DNA of 64,000 nt. Origin: JAQVIJ01 sp041287365. Lineage in GTDB: Bacteria; Desulfobacterota; Dissulfuribacteria; Dissulfuribacterales; DYLC01. The notes below the pieces were generated by a model. It had not been told where the DNA came from, searched no databases, and saw only the letters and a list, made by a program, of their open reading frames with translations. Positions 52,772 through 61,521 of the stretch are shown here, piece by piece. The translations under genes were made by a program, and so were the position numbers. The stretch's first letter is position 1, and each line of letters opens with the position of its first letter. The DNA is taken from contig JBEULL010000015.1 of NCBI GenBank assembly GCA_041287365.1, positions 30,738 to 94,737 of the forward strand, read 5' to 3'.

Positions 52772-53797
52772 ATGACAGCCACCAGAGCGGCTTCAAGCCG
52801 TTTGACTCAGTCGGTCATAGTATTAAATGATAATGCCTTGGCCCTTCAGGTCTGTGGTGAACAGAGTGCTTATCTCAAGTCCATAGAGAAGGCCTTTGAT
52901 GTGAGTATTACTGCAAGGGGTAATGAACTCACCATAGTTGGCGCGCCCGTGGATGTGCAGCTTTCGGACAAGACCATACGCGGGCTGTATGAGCTGGTGG
53001 AAGACGGCCGCATTCTGGCCAAAAGGGATGTGGAGCACGCCATTCAGCTTGTCAAGGAGGACAAGGACGCCGATCTTTTAAAGACCTTTAATGAAAAGGC
53101 CCTGGTGGTCTCGGGAAAGCGTTTCATAGCCCCTAAGACACTGAACCAGACTCAATACATAGAGGCCATTCATGAAAACGACATCGTCTTTGGCATTGGT
53201 CCTGCAGGCACTGGCAAGACCTATCTGGCCATGGCCATGGCGGTCTCCGCCCTTTTGAAGGATCGTGTAAAACGCATCATTCTGACTCGCCCAGCGGTGG
53301 AGGCAGGGGAAAAACTGGGTTTTTTGCCGGGCGATCTGGCCGAGAAGGTGAATCCATACTTACGGCCCCTCTACGATGCACTTTATGACATGTTGCCTTT
53401 TGAGCGGGTTTTGAGCCTCATAGAAAAACGGGTGATAGAGGTGGCGCCATTGGCCTTTATGCGTGGTCGCACATTAAACGACGCCTTTATCATTCTGGAT
53501 GAGGCCCAGAACACCACCACCGAGCAGATGAAGATGTTTCTTACACGGCTGGGCTATAACTCCAAGGCGGTTATCACAGGCGATGTCACTCAGATAGACC
53601 TACCGGAGCGTCAGGTCTCTGGTCTGGTGGAGGCCAGAAACATACTTCAAGGCATTGGAGGCATAGCATTCATCTTTTTTTCCAAACAGGATGTGGTGAG
53701 GCACAGGCTGGTGAGTCGCATCATTCAGGCCTATGAGGATGCAGAGAAACAGCGTAAAGAAAAATTTACATCACCACCCAATGAACAAACGGTTTGA
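52772..53797 (+). CDS. phoH: PhoH-family ATPase
   Basis: The 341-residue protein has an N-terminal KH-like region and the PhoH core with Walker A FGIGPAGTGKTYLAMAMA, TRPAVEAGEKLGFLPGD and Walker B IILDEAQNTT. PhoH/YbeZ proteins are RNA-linked ATPases that act with YbeY, which is encoded immediately downstream. The ATG at 52772 is chosen; a TTG at 52766 overlaps the proC stop. Confidence 0.94.
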   Translation: MTATRAASSRLTQSVIVLNDNALALQVCGEQSAYLKSIEKAFDVSITARGNELTIVGAPVDVQLSDKTIRGLYELVEDGRILAKRDVEHAIQLVKEDKDADLLKTFNEKALVVSGKRFIAPKTLNQTQYIEAIHENDIVFGIGPAGTGKTYLAMAMAVSALLKDRVKRIILTRPAVEAGEKLGFLPGDLAEKVNPYLRPLYDALYDMLPFERVLSLIEKRVIEVAPLAFMRGRTLNDAFIILDEAQNTTTEQMKMFLTRLGYNSKAVITGDVTQIDLPERQVSGLVEARNILQGIGGIAFIFFSKQDVVRHRLVSRIIQAYEDAEKQRKEKFTSPPNEQTV

Positions 53798-53802
53798 TTC
53801 CT

Positions 53803-55023
53803 ATGCCTGTCTTCGTTACAGATGAAGCCTTTGATTCGTGGGATTTCAACAGATTGGCCTTTGCAAGGTCGGCGCACCTGCTGGTGAGGCGCATAGCTGA
53901 TTTTCTGAAGATGCCGTCAGCTTCTGTTCCTTTACCATTTTTAGACAATGAACCCCAGTTAAGCATACTTTTGACCACAGATTTAGGCATAAAGGTCATA
54001 AACGAGCAATGGTTTAAAAGGCCTTGGCCTACAAATGTCATTTCCTTTGCCCAGCAGGTCGTGAATGGGTTGTTTCCTGGATTTGATGCTGTCTTGGGGG
54101 ATGTGGTCATTTCGGTGGAAACTGCGGCGAAAGAGGCGAGTCATAGCGGAATTACTTTGAATCAGCGCATGGAAGAGCTGCTGATTCATGGTCTTGCCCA
54201 TATTCTGGGTGAAGATCATGAAGATGAGAGATCGGCAAAAAATATGAGGGCGATGGAAGTCAAACTCAAAAGTATATTGCATGGAGGACAAAAAATGCCA
54301 GAGCTTTGTATAAATGTGGATCACATTGCCACAATTCGTCAGGCAAGGGGAGGAAACGAGCCTGACCCTGTGACAGCTGCTTCATTGGTGGAATTGGCGG
54401 GTGCTGATGGTATCGTGGTGCATCTCAGAGAGGACCGCCGCCACATACAGGATCGGGATGTAAAATTGCTGCGCCAGACGGTCAAGACTCGGCTCAATCT
54501 GGAGATGGCTGCCACGGATGAGATGATAACCATTGCCTGTGAGATCAGACCGGATGTGGTGACACTTGTTCCGGAAAAACGCAGGGAACTCACAACAGAA
54601 GGCGGTCTGGATGTTTCGAGCCATAAAAAGAAGGTTCAAGAGGCTGTCGAGCGTCTTCATGAATCGGGTATTCCTGTCAGCCTTTTCGTGAATCCAGAGG
54701 TGGAACAGATTGAAGCATCGAAAGATATACAGGCGGATTGTGTGGAGATACATACGGGTCGTTATGCCGATGCACAGTCGTCTGAGATTCAAGACGAGGA
54801 ATTTGAACGTATCCTCGAGGCAGCACGTGTTGCTGCGGAATCAGGGATGCGAGTGCATGCCGGCCATGGCTTGCACTATCGTAATGTCACTCGGGTTGCA
54901 GCAGTCAGCTATATCGATGAATTGAGCATCGGTCATGCTGTGATAGCCCGTGCTGCCCTGGTGGGTCTGGAGAGAGCTGTTCGAGAGATGTCGTCCTTGG
55001 TGAAGCGCGGATTGCCTTTATAA
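53803..55023 (+). CDS. ybeY-pdxJ: YbeY-PdxJ fusion: rRNA maturation factor joined to pyridoxine 5'-phosphate synthase
   Basis: Residues 1-164 are YbeY: WFKRPWPTNVISFAQ, GDVVISVETA and the zinc motif H129-X3-H133-X5-H139 (HGLAHILGEDH). From Met165 the chain is a complete 242-residue PdxJ: PELCINVDHIATIRQARGG, VHLREDRRHI, EIHTGRYAD and HAGHGLHYRN. PdxJ forms the pyridoxal phosphate ring. There is no stop between them. Met165 (54295) has its own GGAGGA site at ideal spacing, so free PdxJ is probably also made. A lost stop, or a frameshift error near the YbeY end, could explain the fusion. acpS overlaps the stop. Confidence 0.9.
   Translation: MPVFVTDEAFDSWDFNRLAFARSAHLLVRRIADFLKMPSASVPLPFLDNEPQLSILLTTDLGIKVINEQWFKRPWPTNVISFAQQVVNGLFPGFDAVLGDVVISVETAAKEASHSGITLNQRMEELLIHGLAHILGEDHEDERSAKNMRAMEVKLKSILHGGQKMPELCINVDHIATIRQARGGNEPDPVTAASLVELAGADGIVVHLREDRRHIQDRDVKLLRQTVKTRLNLEMAATDEMITIACEIRPDVVTLVPEKRRELTTEGGLDVSSHKKKVQEAVERLHESGIPVSLFVNPEVEQIEASKDIQADCVEIHTGRYADAQSSEIQDEEFERILEAARVAAESGMRVHAGHGLHYRNVTRVAAVSYIDELSIGHAVIARAALVGLERAVREMSSLVKRGLPL
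54283..54297 (+). promoter_or_regulatory. pdxJ: Internal ribosome binding site and start of PdxJ inside the fusion
   Basis: GGAGGA (54283-54288), a 6-base spacer and ATG (54295-54297) lie in frame within the ybeY-pdxJ gene, exactly where free PdxJ proteins begin. This would allow a separate 242-residue PdxJ. Confidence 0.7.
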
Positions 55024-55412
55024 TGATTTCCGGAATCGGGGTTGACATTGTCTCCATTCACCGTATCGAAAGGGTGGTTATGCGGTGGGGGGAACGTTTT
55101 TTGCGACGCATCTTTTCTCACGATGAACTGGCCTATGCCATGCAAAAAACTAATCCTTACATCTCACTGGCAGGGATGTTTGCAGCTAAAGAGGCATGCG
55201 CCAAGGCGTTGGGTTGCGGTATTGGCTCAATATCCTGGCTCGATATGTGTGTTGAGCGGGATAAAAAAGGCAGGCCGTTTCTTTCCATGGCAGAATACTT
55301 GCTTCAAAAGATTACAGGTGTATCTGAGGCGCGTATGCATTTGACTATCAGTCACGACAGCGACAATGCGATAGCGGTGGTTGTCCTGGAATCCTTCAAT
55401 CATGTGCCTTGA
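55023..55412 (+). CDS. acpS: Holo-ACP synthase
   Basis: AcpS adds phosphopantetheine to ACP. The 129-residue protein starts with GIGVDIVSIHRIERV (metal-binding Asp) and has FAAKEACAKALG with the second acidic ligand and catalytic Lys, and HLTISHDSDNAIAVV at the end. The ATG shares its A with the stop of the pdxJ part (TAATG). The pdxJ-acpS order is common in Gram-negative bacteria. Confidence 0.94.
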   Translation: MISGIGVDIVSIHRIERVVMRWGERFLRRIFSHDELAYAMQKTNPYISLAGMFAAKEACAKALGCGIGSISWLDMCVERDKKGRPFLSMAEYLLQKITGVSEARMHLTISHDSDNAIAVVVLESFNHVP

Positions 55413-55459
55413 CATGCCATTTTTTAATGAATAGGTTAGATATCGAAGGAGGAGATGCC

Positions 55460-56038
55460 ATGTCCCTTACATACGAAGAAGTTCTTGCCCTATTTCAAGA
55501 GACTGACCGTCAGATGCAGGAGACCGACCGTCGGATGCAGGAGACTGACCGTCAGATGCAGGAGACCAACAAAAAGCTCGAGAAGGGATTTCAGGAGTTG
55601 CGGCAGCAGATAGGCCGTCTGGGGAATCGTTTAGGCGAGTTCGTGGAGGAGATGGTAAAGCCTGCTGCTGTGCGGTTGTTTCAGGCAAGGGGTATTCCGG
55701 TTCATCGAGTAATTCGAGAGGTCACCGCCTATGATGACGATGGCAATTTTGTTTTTGAGATTGATTTATTGGTCATCAATAATGATGCAGCTGTGGCCGT
55801 AGAGTGTAAGAGCCATGCCGGTATAGAGGATATCAAGGAACACATGGAGCGTCTGGCGATCTTCAAGAGATATTACCCAGAATATGCAAAGTTTAAGTTG
55901 TATGGCGCTATCGCCGCCATGGTCATGCCGGACGAAGTGGCTCGTTTTGCATACAGGCATGGCCTCTGGGTGCTTGCCCAGTCAGGGGACCATATACTCA
56001 TTAAAAACGATGGAAAATTTACGCCCAAGGAGTGGTGA
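55460..56038 (+). CDS. DUF3782-type protein with coiled coil and PD-(D/E)XK-like domain
   Basis: The 192-residue protein starts with a short helical region, then three copies of the heptad ETDRQMQ and a coiled coil to about residue 50. The C-terminal domain has FEIDLLVINNDAAVAVECKS, which fits a nuclease-like fold (D...ExK). The pattern is that of DUF3782, a family common in cyanobacteria and other bacteria without an established role. The ATG at 55460 follows GGAGGAG; a longer version overlapping acpS was rejected. Confidence 0.8.
   Translation: MSLTYEEVLALFQETDRQMQETDRRMQETDRQMQETNKKLEKGFQELRQQIGRLGNRLGEFVEEMVKPAAVRLFQARGIPVHRVIREVTAYDDDGNFVFEIDLLVINNDAAVAVECKSHAGIEDIKEHMERLAIFKRYYPEYAKFKLYGAIAAMVMPDEVARFAYRHGLWVLAQSGDHILIKNDGKFTPKEW
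55499..55561 (+). repeat. 21-base tandem repeat coding for heptads
   Basis: Three in-frame copies of a unit beginning GAGACTGACCGTCAG differ at only a few bases, followed by a partial fourth. They encode the ETDRQMQ heptads of the DUF3782 coiled coil. Copy number is likely to vary between strains. Confidence 0.85.
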
Positions 56039-56095
56039 AATACAATCATGTTAGAGAATAACTTGCGTCCATTTTTTGTTGTTCATTTGAAAGTG

Positions 56096-56440
56096 ATGCG
56101 TTATGAGAGGTTTTATCACCTTTGTGGCCTGCTGTGCCTATGTTTTTTGCTCGCATCCTGTGCCGGCACATCACGGCATCATCTGGCCATAGACGCCTCC
56201 CTCATCGAGCCAGGTCAGAGCCAGGAAGACGTGCTTCGCATGCTGGGCCCGCCAAATGCCACTCGCACCAACCATCTGGGCCAGGAGGAGTGGCATTATT
56301 ATGAGGTGCGCAGACATTTTTGGCACAAGTTGCCGTTTTCGGACCGTTTTGACAGACCTGAAGTGGATGCCTTGATGGTGGTTCTGGATCAAGGCAGAGT
56401 GCGCAATGTGCAGTATTATGTGCCTGTGCCCAACAGGTGA
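56096..56440 (+). CDS. BamE/SmpA-like lipoprotein
   Basis: The 114-residue protein has a lipoprotein signal ending LLASCAG (Cys 22). It has the SmpA/OmlA pattern IEPGQSQEDVLRMLGPPNATRT...EEWHYYE, as in BamE of the outer-membrane protein assembly complex. Related small lipoproteins have other roles, so BamE itself is not proved. An ATG at 56048 would add 16 residues ahead of the signal peptide and was not preferred. Confidence 0.75.
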   Translation: MRYERFYHLCGLLCLCFLLASCAGTSRHHLAIDASLIEPGQSQEDVLRMLGPPNATRTNHLGQEEWHYYEVRRHFWHKLPFSDRFDRPEVDALMVVLDQGRVRNVQYYVPVPNR

Positions 56441-56527
56441 TAAAAGAGAAGGCCTTTATTGAAAGAGGATACGTAGTATGGAAGAGTTTGAAAAACATAA
56501 GACAGCATAAACCAGCTGCGCCTAAAT

Positions 56528-56812
56528 ATGGATAGACGTTTTGATAATGTCAACAAGCGCTTTGAGCAGGTGGACAAGCGCTTTGAGCAGATCGATAAAC
56601 GATTTGAACACATCGAGCAGAAATTGGATAAGATAGTCGAACGCATCGACATTCGCATCGACAATGGCTTGAAGGAAAATCGAACCTTGATAGTTCGTCT
56701 TTTTACCTTTGCCATGACCTTTTCTGCCATTTCATTTGCCGGGCTTGTGGCCAAATTGTTCAGTTGTTCTGATAATGAATGCAAGAAGTCATGCCTGATC
56801 AGTTTCGCATAG
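56528..56812 (+). CDS. Small coiled-coil membrane protein, probably 5'-truncated by a frameshift
   Basis: The 94-residue product has repeats RFEQVDK, RFEQIDK and RFEHIEQ forming a coiled coil (residues 3-45), then a membrane helix (about 56-80) and a Cys-containing tail. An upstream ATG at 56478 with GAGG encodes MEEFEKHKTA and stops. Adding one base near 56508 would join it to INQLRLN and this gene, giving a normal-looking start. So the gene may be broken or the sequence may have an error. Similar proteins are widespread and uncharacterised. It overlaps pcm. Confidence 0.6.
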   Translation: MDRRFDNVNKRFEQVDKRFEQIDKRFEHIEQKLDKIVERIDIRIDNGLKENRTLIVRLFTFAMTFSAISFAGLVAKLFSCSDNECKKSCLISFA

Positions 56813-57438
56813 CCCGTGAACGAATGGTTGCCCAGCAGTTGGCAGGCCGCGGCATCAGAGATGAACGGGTGCTCTCTGCCATGCGTAAGGTGCCTCGCCA
56901 TCTCTTCGTGGACGAGGCTTTGCGCGATCAGGCCTACAGCGACTTTCCCTTGCCTATAGGCCATGGTCAGACCATCTCGCAGCCCTATATCGTTGCCTTG
57001 ATGACTGAGCTTCTGCAGCTCAATGGCCATGAAAAGATTCTGGAGATCGGTACCGGCTCAGGCTACCAGACCGCTGTCCTGGCTGAGCTCAGCCGCTTTG
57101 TGTACAGTGTGGAGCGCATTTCAGCCCTGCTCTTTCGAGCAAAAAATACACTCCATGGTCTTGGCTACAGCAATGTACACATCAAGCTGGACGACGGCAC
57201 CTGGGGTTGGCGGGACAACGCCCCTTACGATGCCATTCTGGTTACGGCAGGCGCGCCCTTTGTGCCTGAACCTTTGCTGGAGCAGCTCGCCGATTCAGGG
57301 GTCATGGTTATTCCCGTGGGAGATGAATTTTCTCAGGTGCTGGTGCGCGTGCACAAGTTTAACGGCAGTCTCACACAGGAGACCATTACGGGCGTCAGGT
57401 TCGTAAAGCTCGTAGGAGAGCACGGATGGCGAGAGTGA
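56779..57438 (+). CDS. pcm: Protein-L-isoaspartate O-methyltransferase
   Basis: PCM repairs isoaspartyl residues in damaged proteins. The 219-residue protein has RVLSAMRKVPRHLFV, GHGQTISQPYIVALM, the SAM motif ILEIGTGSGYQTAVLAEL and ILVTAGAPFVPEPLLEQL, all as in PCM. The start at 56779 overlaps the coiled-coil gene; an ATG at 56791 is nearly as good. It converges on the STT3 gene. Confidence 0.94.
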   Translation: MQEVMPDQFRIARERMVAQQLAGRGIRDERVLSAMRKVPRHLFVDEALRDQAYSDFPLPIGHGQTISQPYIVALMTELLQLNGHEKILEIGTGSGYQTAVLAELSRFVYSVERISALLFRAKNTLHGLGYSNVHIKLDDGTWGWRDNAPYDAILVTAGAPFVPEPLLEQLADSGVMVIPVGDEFSQVLVRVHKFNGSLTQETITGVRFVKLVGEHGWRE

Positions 57439-57451
57439 GGAGTGAGATGTA

Positions 57452-59551
57452 TCAGTTGATACTGTCTCCTGTCACCTTCCAGAGTTGATAGGCCGGATTT
57501 TCCGTGAGCACTGGTTGAAAGTATGGTGCTATCCCTTCTTTGCATACAAATAGCCTATTAAATATTGTTTCAGCGATGTTTTCCTGCATCACAGCACCGA
57601 CACTGGAAAGGCCGTTATAAGAAAAGACATAACCGATGGGACGGCCATAAAAACGTTTTTCAGCGCCACATTTTTGATAGAAAAGTAGCATACCATGATT
57701 TGAACCTGAGTCGATCAACCCTCGTTGTGTATCGACCTTTGTTTTGTCATCTTGAGATCTAACAAGCCCTGATGATGACTCGATGAGCCCTGAAAATGGT
57801 TCGTACATTGTCTCTCCCCCGCTTTTAGTCATAGGATTCCATGTTGCAAAATAAAACAGCCAATTGAGCACATGGGCCGTACGCTCATCTATGAAGATGT
57901 AGATAGGTGGAGTGCTCTTGGGAAAGAAGAATTCTATCCAGTTATCGATGGAAGTTATTCCTGATGCAGTCTGAAGTTTTTGTTCATTCAAGATGTTTTT
58001 TGCCTCGAATGGACCTGCAGACAGAATGCGTTTTATGAGAGAAAATGCCTCTGAAAGCCGTTTGGCTTCATTTTCTTGCATGGGCAGGGCACGTGTTACG
58101 ATATCGAGGCCAGCTTCACCTCTTGCCACAAAAAAACGCATGAAATTTGCGGCAAATCTGGCATCGTTTGCCATATAGGGGATGGCATTGGCTATAGTTC
58201 TATAGCCTCCATGAAATTGACCGTCACTGATGGTGGCCCTGTCGGCCCAATAGACTATATTGTGGCCATGATCCCACCACGCCCAGACAATGGCGTTTGG
58301 AGGAGTAACTTCTTTGACCTTCGCTATACCTTCGATGATATAAGGCCGTTGTGACGGCCATATCACCTGTGTTGTGGTGGCATATACAGGTCTTACGCAT
58401 AGCAAAATGGAAAGAGCCAGTGCCAGATAGTGCAGAGCTGGCTGTTTCTCGCCAAGTTTTACCAGTTCAAAGACACATAGTCCTATTCCAATTGCAACCA
58501 CTGGCCCTGCAAAGATGAGGAATCGAGCGGCAATGAGGCTTAAACAGCCAAGACCTATGGGTATTGCCAGCACGAGTATCGACGGCACATCCCTTTTGCG
58601 TATCAACCATGCGGAATAACCCAGGATCGCAATAAAAGGCGCTGCTATCTCGCCGGTGAAGGAGGCCAATGCTGTCATAAGGCCGTCCATCTGCTGTTCA
58701 GAAATGCTTATGCCGATATTCGGCAACAGTCCGGTTTCTTTTGCAATATATCCGTATTTTTGCATGATTTCGGCAAACAGCCCCCACTGCACAGCTAAAT
58801 ATGCCGCAATACCCAGGCATATTGCAATCCCTGCGAGGGCTGAGTAGAACAATGTCCGTTGGGTACGAATGCGCCATAGGAATACGGGCAGGGTCAACAG
58901 CATGGGAAGTGTAGCCAGAATGGCCGCCACCTTTCTGGCTTGATCCCACCACCATACAAAAAGTGCGGCCAGGATGAGGTAGCAGCCCATAGCCACGTAG
59001 CGTTTTGTTCCATCCTTTTTTAGAATATAAATGGCCAAAAAACACAGGGACCAGATAAAAATTGGATTTAGAGAATCCGTATCGAACCATCCAATACTGC
59101 TTCTGGCAACGAATGGTGTGGCAAGAAGGCTCACAAGGGCTGCCGCCAGTCCTGCTGTGCGGCTTGCCAGCAGACTTCCGATTCCATACATGGGCAGGGC
59201 CAAGGTGACGGCCAAAAAGGTTGGAAGCACTGCACCTACCCAGTTGAGATTCATTCCAATTTTTATCAAAAATGCTGCTATAATCGAGAGCAGAGGTGGT
59301 GGAGCAGGTGGGGCTGGAGTGGCTGGTATTGACCTCATCTGGCTGAATTTGTCATATTTCCCTTGCGCCAGATCCCTTGCCAATGCCAGATAATAAGGGG
59401 CATCAAAGGTGGTGGAAAGGGGTTGACCCTGAAAGAATGCCCTGGTAGGCTCACTTTTCCATGCAACCAGGTCATCCAGTCTCACGAATAGTCCAACGAG
59501 CATGATAAATGTAAGAGCAAGACAGGTAATTAGTTTTTTATTATTCATCAT
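57452..59551 (-). CDS. STT3/PglB-family oligosaccharyltransferase
   Basis: The protein, about 699 residues, has a dozen or so N-terminal membrane helices. It carries the STT3 signatures: FDAPYYLALARDL (acidic motif 1, near residue 50), GWFDTDSLN (DxD motif, near 155) and WAWWDHGHN (the WWDxG sequon-binding motif, near 425) at the start of the soluble domain. It moves a lipid-linked glycan to Asn of exported proteins. The WbpV/L/M-like genes nearby could supply the glycan. ATG at 59551 is chosen with GAGG upstream; a consensus TTGACA lies about 60 bases upstream on this strand. Confidence 0.92.
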   Translation of the reverse strand: MMNNKKLITCLALTFIMLVGLFVRLDDLVAWKSEPTRAFFQGQPLSTTFDAPYYLALARDLAQGKYDKFSQMRSIPATPAPPAPPPLLSIIAAFLIKIGMNLNWVGAVLPTFLAVTLALPMYGIGSLLASRTAGLAAALVSLLATPFVARSSIGWFDTDSLNPIFIWSLCFLAIYILKKDGTKRYVAMGCYLILAALFVWWWDQARKVAAILATLPMLLTLPVFLWRIRTQRTLFYSALAGIAICLGIAAYLAVQWGLFAEIMQKYGYIAKETGLLPNIGISISEQQMDGLMTALASFTGEIAAPFIAILGYSAWLIRKRDVPSILVLAIPIGLGCLSLIAARFLIFAGPVVAIGIGLCVFELVKLGEKQPALHYLALALSILLCVRPVYATTTQVIWPSQRPYIIEGIAKVKEVTPPNAIVWAWWDHGHNIVYWADRATISDGQFHGGYRTIANAIPYMANDARFAANFMRFFVARGEAGLDIVTRALPMQENEAKRLSEAFSLIKRILSAGPFEAKNILNEQKLQTASGITSIDNWIEFFFPKSTPPIYIFIDERTAHVLNWLFYFATWNPMTKSGGETMYEPFSGLIESSSGLVRSQDDKTKVDTQRGLIDSGSNHGMLLFYQKCGAEKRFYGRPIGYVFSYNGLSSVGAVMQENIAETIFNRLFVCKEGIAPYFQPVLTENPAYQLWKVTGDSIN

Positions 59552-59680
59552 TATCCTCAGCCTCAATCCATTAAATATATTGATTCAGAATTAGGGTCTT
59601 CTTTTACATACCATCATCATGTCATGTCAAGGGTGATAAATCTCTATTAAGTAGTCCTGTTGTTCTTTCACATGGTTGTG

Positions 59681-59696
59681 TGGCATAATCTTTGCT
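59681..59696 (+). promoter_or_regulatory. Sigma-54-like promoter before the CAP-domain gene
   Basis: TGGCAT, five bases and TTGCT keep the GG (-24) and GC (-12) pair at the required 10-base distance. The start of transcription would fall within a few bases of the ATG at 59710, which leaves almost no leader and weakens the call. Confidence 0.35.
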
Positions 59697-59709
59697 TAAA
59701 AATTAAGGC

Positions 59710-60573
59710 ATGAAACATCGTTCAGTTATCTTTCAGATTTGTACTATGTTACTGTTGTTCCTGTCAGTCCCTTGTCAGGGTCGGGCTGATAACCAGTTTA
59801 TTTCAGTCCAGGATGGTTCTGCCTCACTTGCACAGCGTATCGCCCTGTTGCGCTCCCAGTCAAAAAATTATCCTTTGTTGCAGAATGCCACATTAAATAA
59901 AATTGCAGAAGGCCACTGTGCTGATATGGTGCGTCGTCTTTATTTCTCCAATGTTGATCCCGATGGCCGTGATACAAGGGCCCGTGCCATGGAGGCAGGT
60001 TACAGCCTTTTACCCCTTGAGGACCATCGTGTGAATGGAGATAATCGTCTGTCTTCAAATTTAGGCCTTATCACAGAGGGTATAAGCGGTTTGGTGGTGA
60101 ATTTTCCTCTGCCAGTTTCCGATGCCGTTGATGCCATCTGGTCCGATTTACTGCGCCAGGAGCTGTCCTTTATCGATTCCAATCTGTTAGAATTTGGGGT
60201 TTCCTTTGGCGTGGCTCAATTTAGTTTGAACGGCAGCCAATTTTATGTCTATCTCGTGTCGGTGGTTATTGCCAGGCCATCCATCAGGAATCCTTATGTT
60301 TTTCAGTGTGGACATGTTGTGAGGCGTGTCATGGCAAACAATCTATTTTCGCCTTTGGAGTTTGTATTACAGCCTGTTGATTCCGTGCCATTGTTGAATG
60401 CCGATGACGGTTCTGTCCTGGCGACAACGGATACAAACGGCACCTATTGTTTCAGAGCCCCTCGTTTTTCATCCATTAGATACGAGGTCTGTGACCGCTC
60501 CTATCTCAAAATTTATCCTGTGGACGACACCCTTCTTTTTACAGTTGACATTCAGTCCGATTGTGCTAAATGA
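59710..60573 (+). CDS. Exported CAP (SCP/PR-1) domain protein
   Basis: The 287-residue protein has a signal peptide (cleavage likely after GRA, residue 26). A CAP-like domain follows: LNKIAEGHCADMVRRLYFSN, then GRDTRARAMEAGY and SDAVDAIWSDLL. The C-terminal 80 residues contain DDGSVLATTDTNGTYCF, a carboxypeptidase-regulatory-like beta segment. CAP proteins are secreted and have varied roles. It has three Asn-X-Ser/Thr sequons (NAT, NGS, NGT) and sits next to STT3. Confidence 0.75.
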   Translation: MKHRSVIFQICTMLLLFLSVPCQGRADNQFISVQDGSASLAQRIALLRSQSKNYPLLQNATLNKIAEGHCADMVRRLYFSNVDPDGRDTRARAMEAGYSLLPLEDHRVNGDNRLSSNLGLITEGISGLVVNFPLPVSDAVDAIWSDLLRQELSFIDSNLLEFGVSFGVAQFSLNGSQFYVYLVSVVIARPSIRNPYVFQCGHVVRRVMANNLFSPLEFVLQPVDSVPLLNADDGSVLATTDTNGTYCFRAPRFSSIRYEVCDRSYLKIYPVDDTLLFTVDIQSDCAK

Positions 60574-60646
60574 ATGGCTCTGTTCCCTGTTATATTGCCC
60601 CAAGAGGGTTCCATATTTTTTAGAAATTCTTGAATCAGGAGAAGTT

Positions 60647-61513
60647 ATGTATATGAAAGCCATGGCTAAAGCGGTTTTTGTTGGATTTTTGGCCTGTTCC
60701 ATTGCCCAGGCTGTATTGGCAGAGGATTCCAGTCTTTATGGTAAAGGTGGTGATGTAACAATCACTGCACAGGAGGCTGAAGTTTTTAAGAATCGTATGG
60801 TTCCCAAAGAAGTAATCCCTCCTAAGCGGGAGATGCTGCGCGTCATGTTGGAGCAGCGTCTTTTTGCTAGAGAGGCAGAGTCTCAGATATTGCCAAAGGA
60901 TAAGGAATTGGCCATCGAGTTGGAGCTCTTAAAGGAAAAGCTGCTTGCCAGGGCATATTCAGATGATTATCTGCAGAAAAATCTCAAGATAGATGACGCT
61001 GTCATTGAATCCTATTATCTCTCCCATATCGAAGACTACAAGACTCCCAGGCAATACGATCTCTCCCGATTGATCTTCGATAGCCAGGATAAGGCGCAGG
61101 CTGCGATTCAGCAGCTCAAAGAAAAGCCTGATGTCTTTGCGGAGTTGATAAAGACCAGTCTGGACCCTGCGTTGCGCTCCAAAGATGGTAAGTTAGGACT
61201 TATTAAAGAGACGGACCTCAAGCCTGAGATTCGCAATGCCGTCTCCAATTTGAAAGAGAATGGAATTGCTGGTCCTGTGGAGATGAACGGTTTTTATTAT
61301 ATCTTCAAGATAAACAAGATTGTCCCTGAATCCTATAAGTCCTTTGCGGAGGTCAAGAAGGACAAAGCTCTCTATGACAAGATAGCATTTCAGAAGAAGG
61401 ATGAGGTGCTAAAAAAACATGCAGAGGAGCTAATGAAGAAGTATGGCTTTGAATGGACAGACCTGGCCAAACAGGGTTGGAATGACCCGATTGCTCCCAT
61501 ATCAGGTAATTAG
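60647..61513 (+). CDS. Periplasmic parvulin-type peptidyl-prolyl isomerase
   Basis: The 288-residue protein has a signal peptide (cleavage after VLA, residue 25), a SurA/PrsA-like N-terminal helical part and a rotamase domain (YKTPRQYDLSRLIF...LGLIKETDLKPEIRNAV...GPVEMNGFYYIFKIN). It probably helps fold exported proteins. AGGAGA precedes the ATG. It lies between the CAP gene and a lipoprotein gene, and may serve the neighbouring secreted proteins. Confidence 0.85.
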   Translation: MYMKAMAKAVFVGFLACSIAQAVLAEDSSLYGKGGDVTITAQEAEVFKNRMVPKEVIPPKREMLRVMLEQRLFAREAESQILPKDKELAIELELLKEKLLARAYSDDYLQKNLKIDDAVIESYYLSHIEDYKTPRQYDLSRLIFDSQDKAQAAIQQLKEKPDVFAELIKTSLDPALRSKDGKLGLIKETDLKPEIRNAVSNLKENGIAGPVEMNGFYYIFKINKIVPESYKSFAEVKKDKALYDKIAFQKKDEVLKKHAEELMKKYGFEWTDLAKQGWNDPIAPISGN

Positions 61514-61521
61514 GGGGTGCT

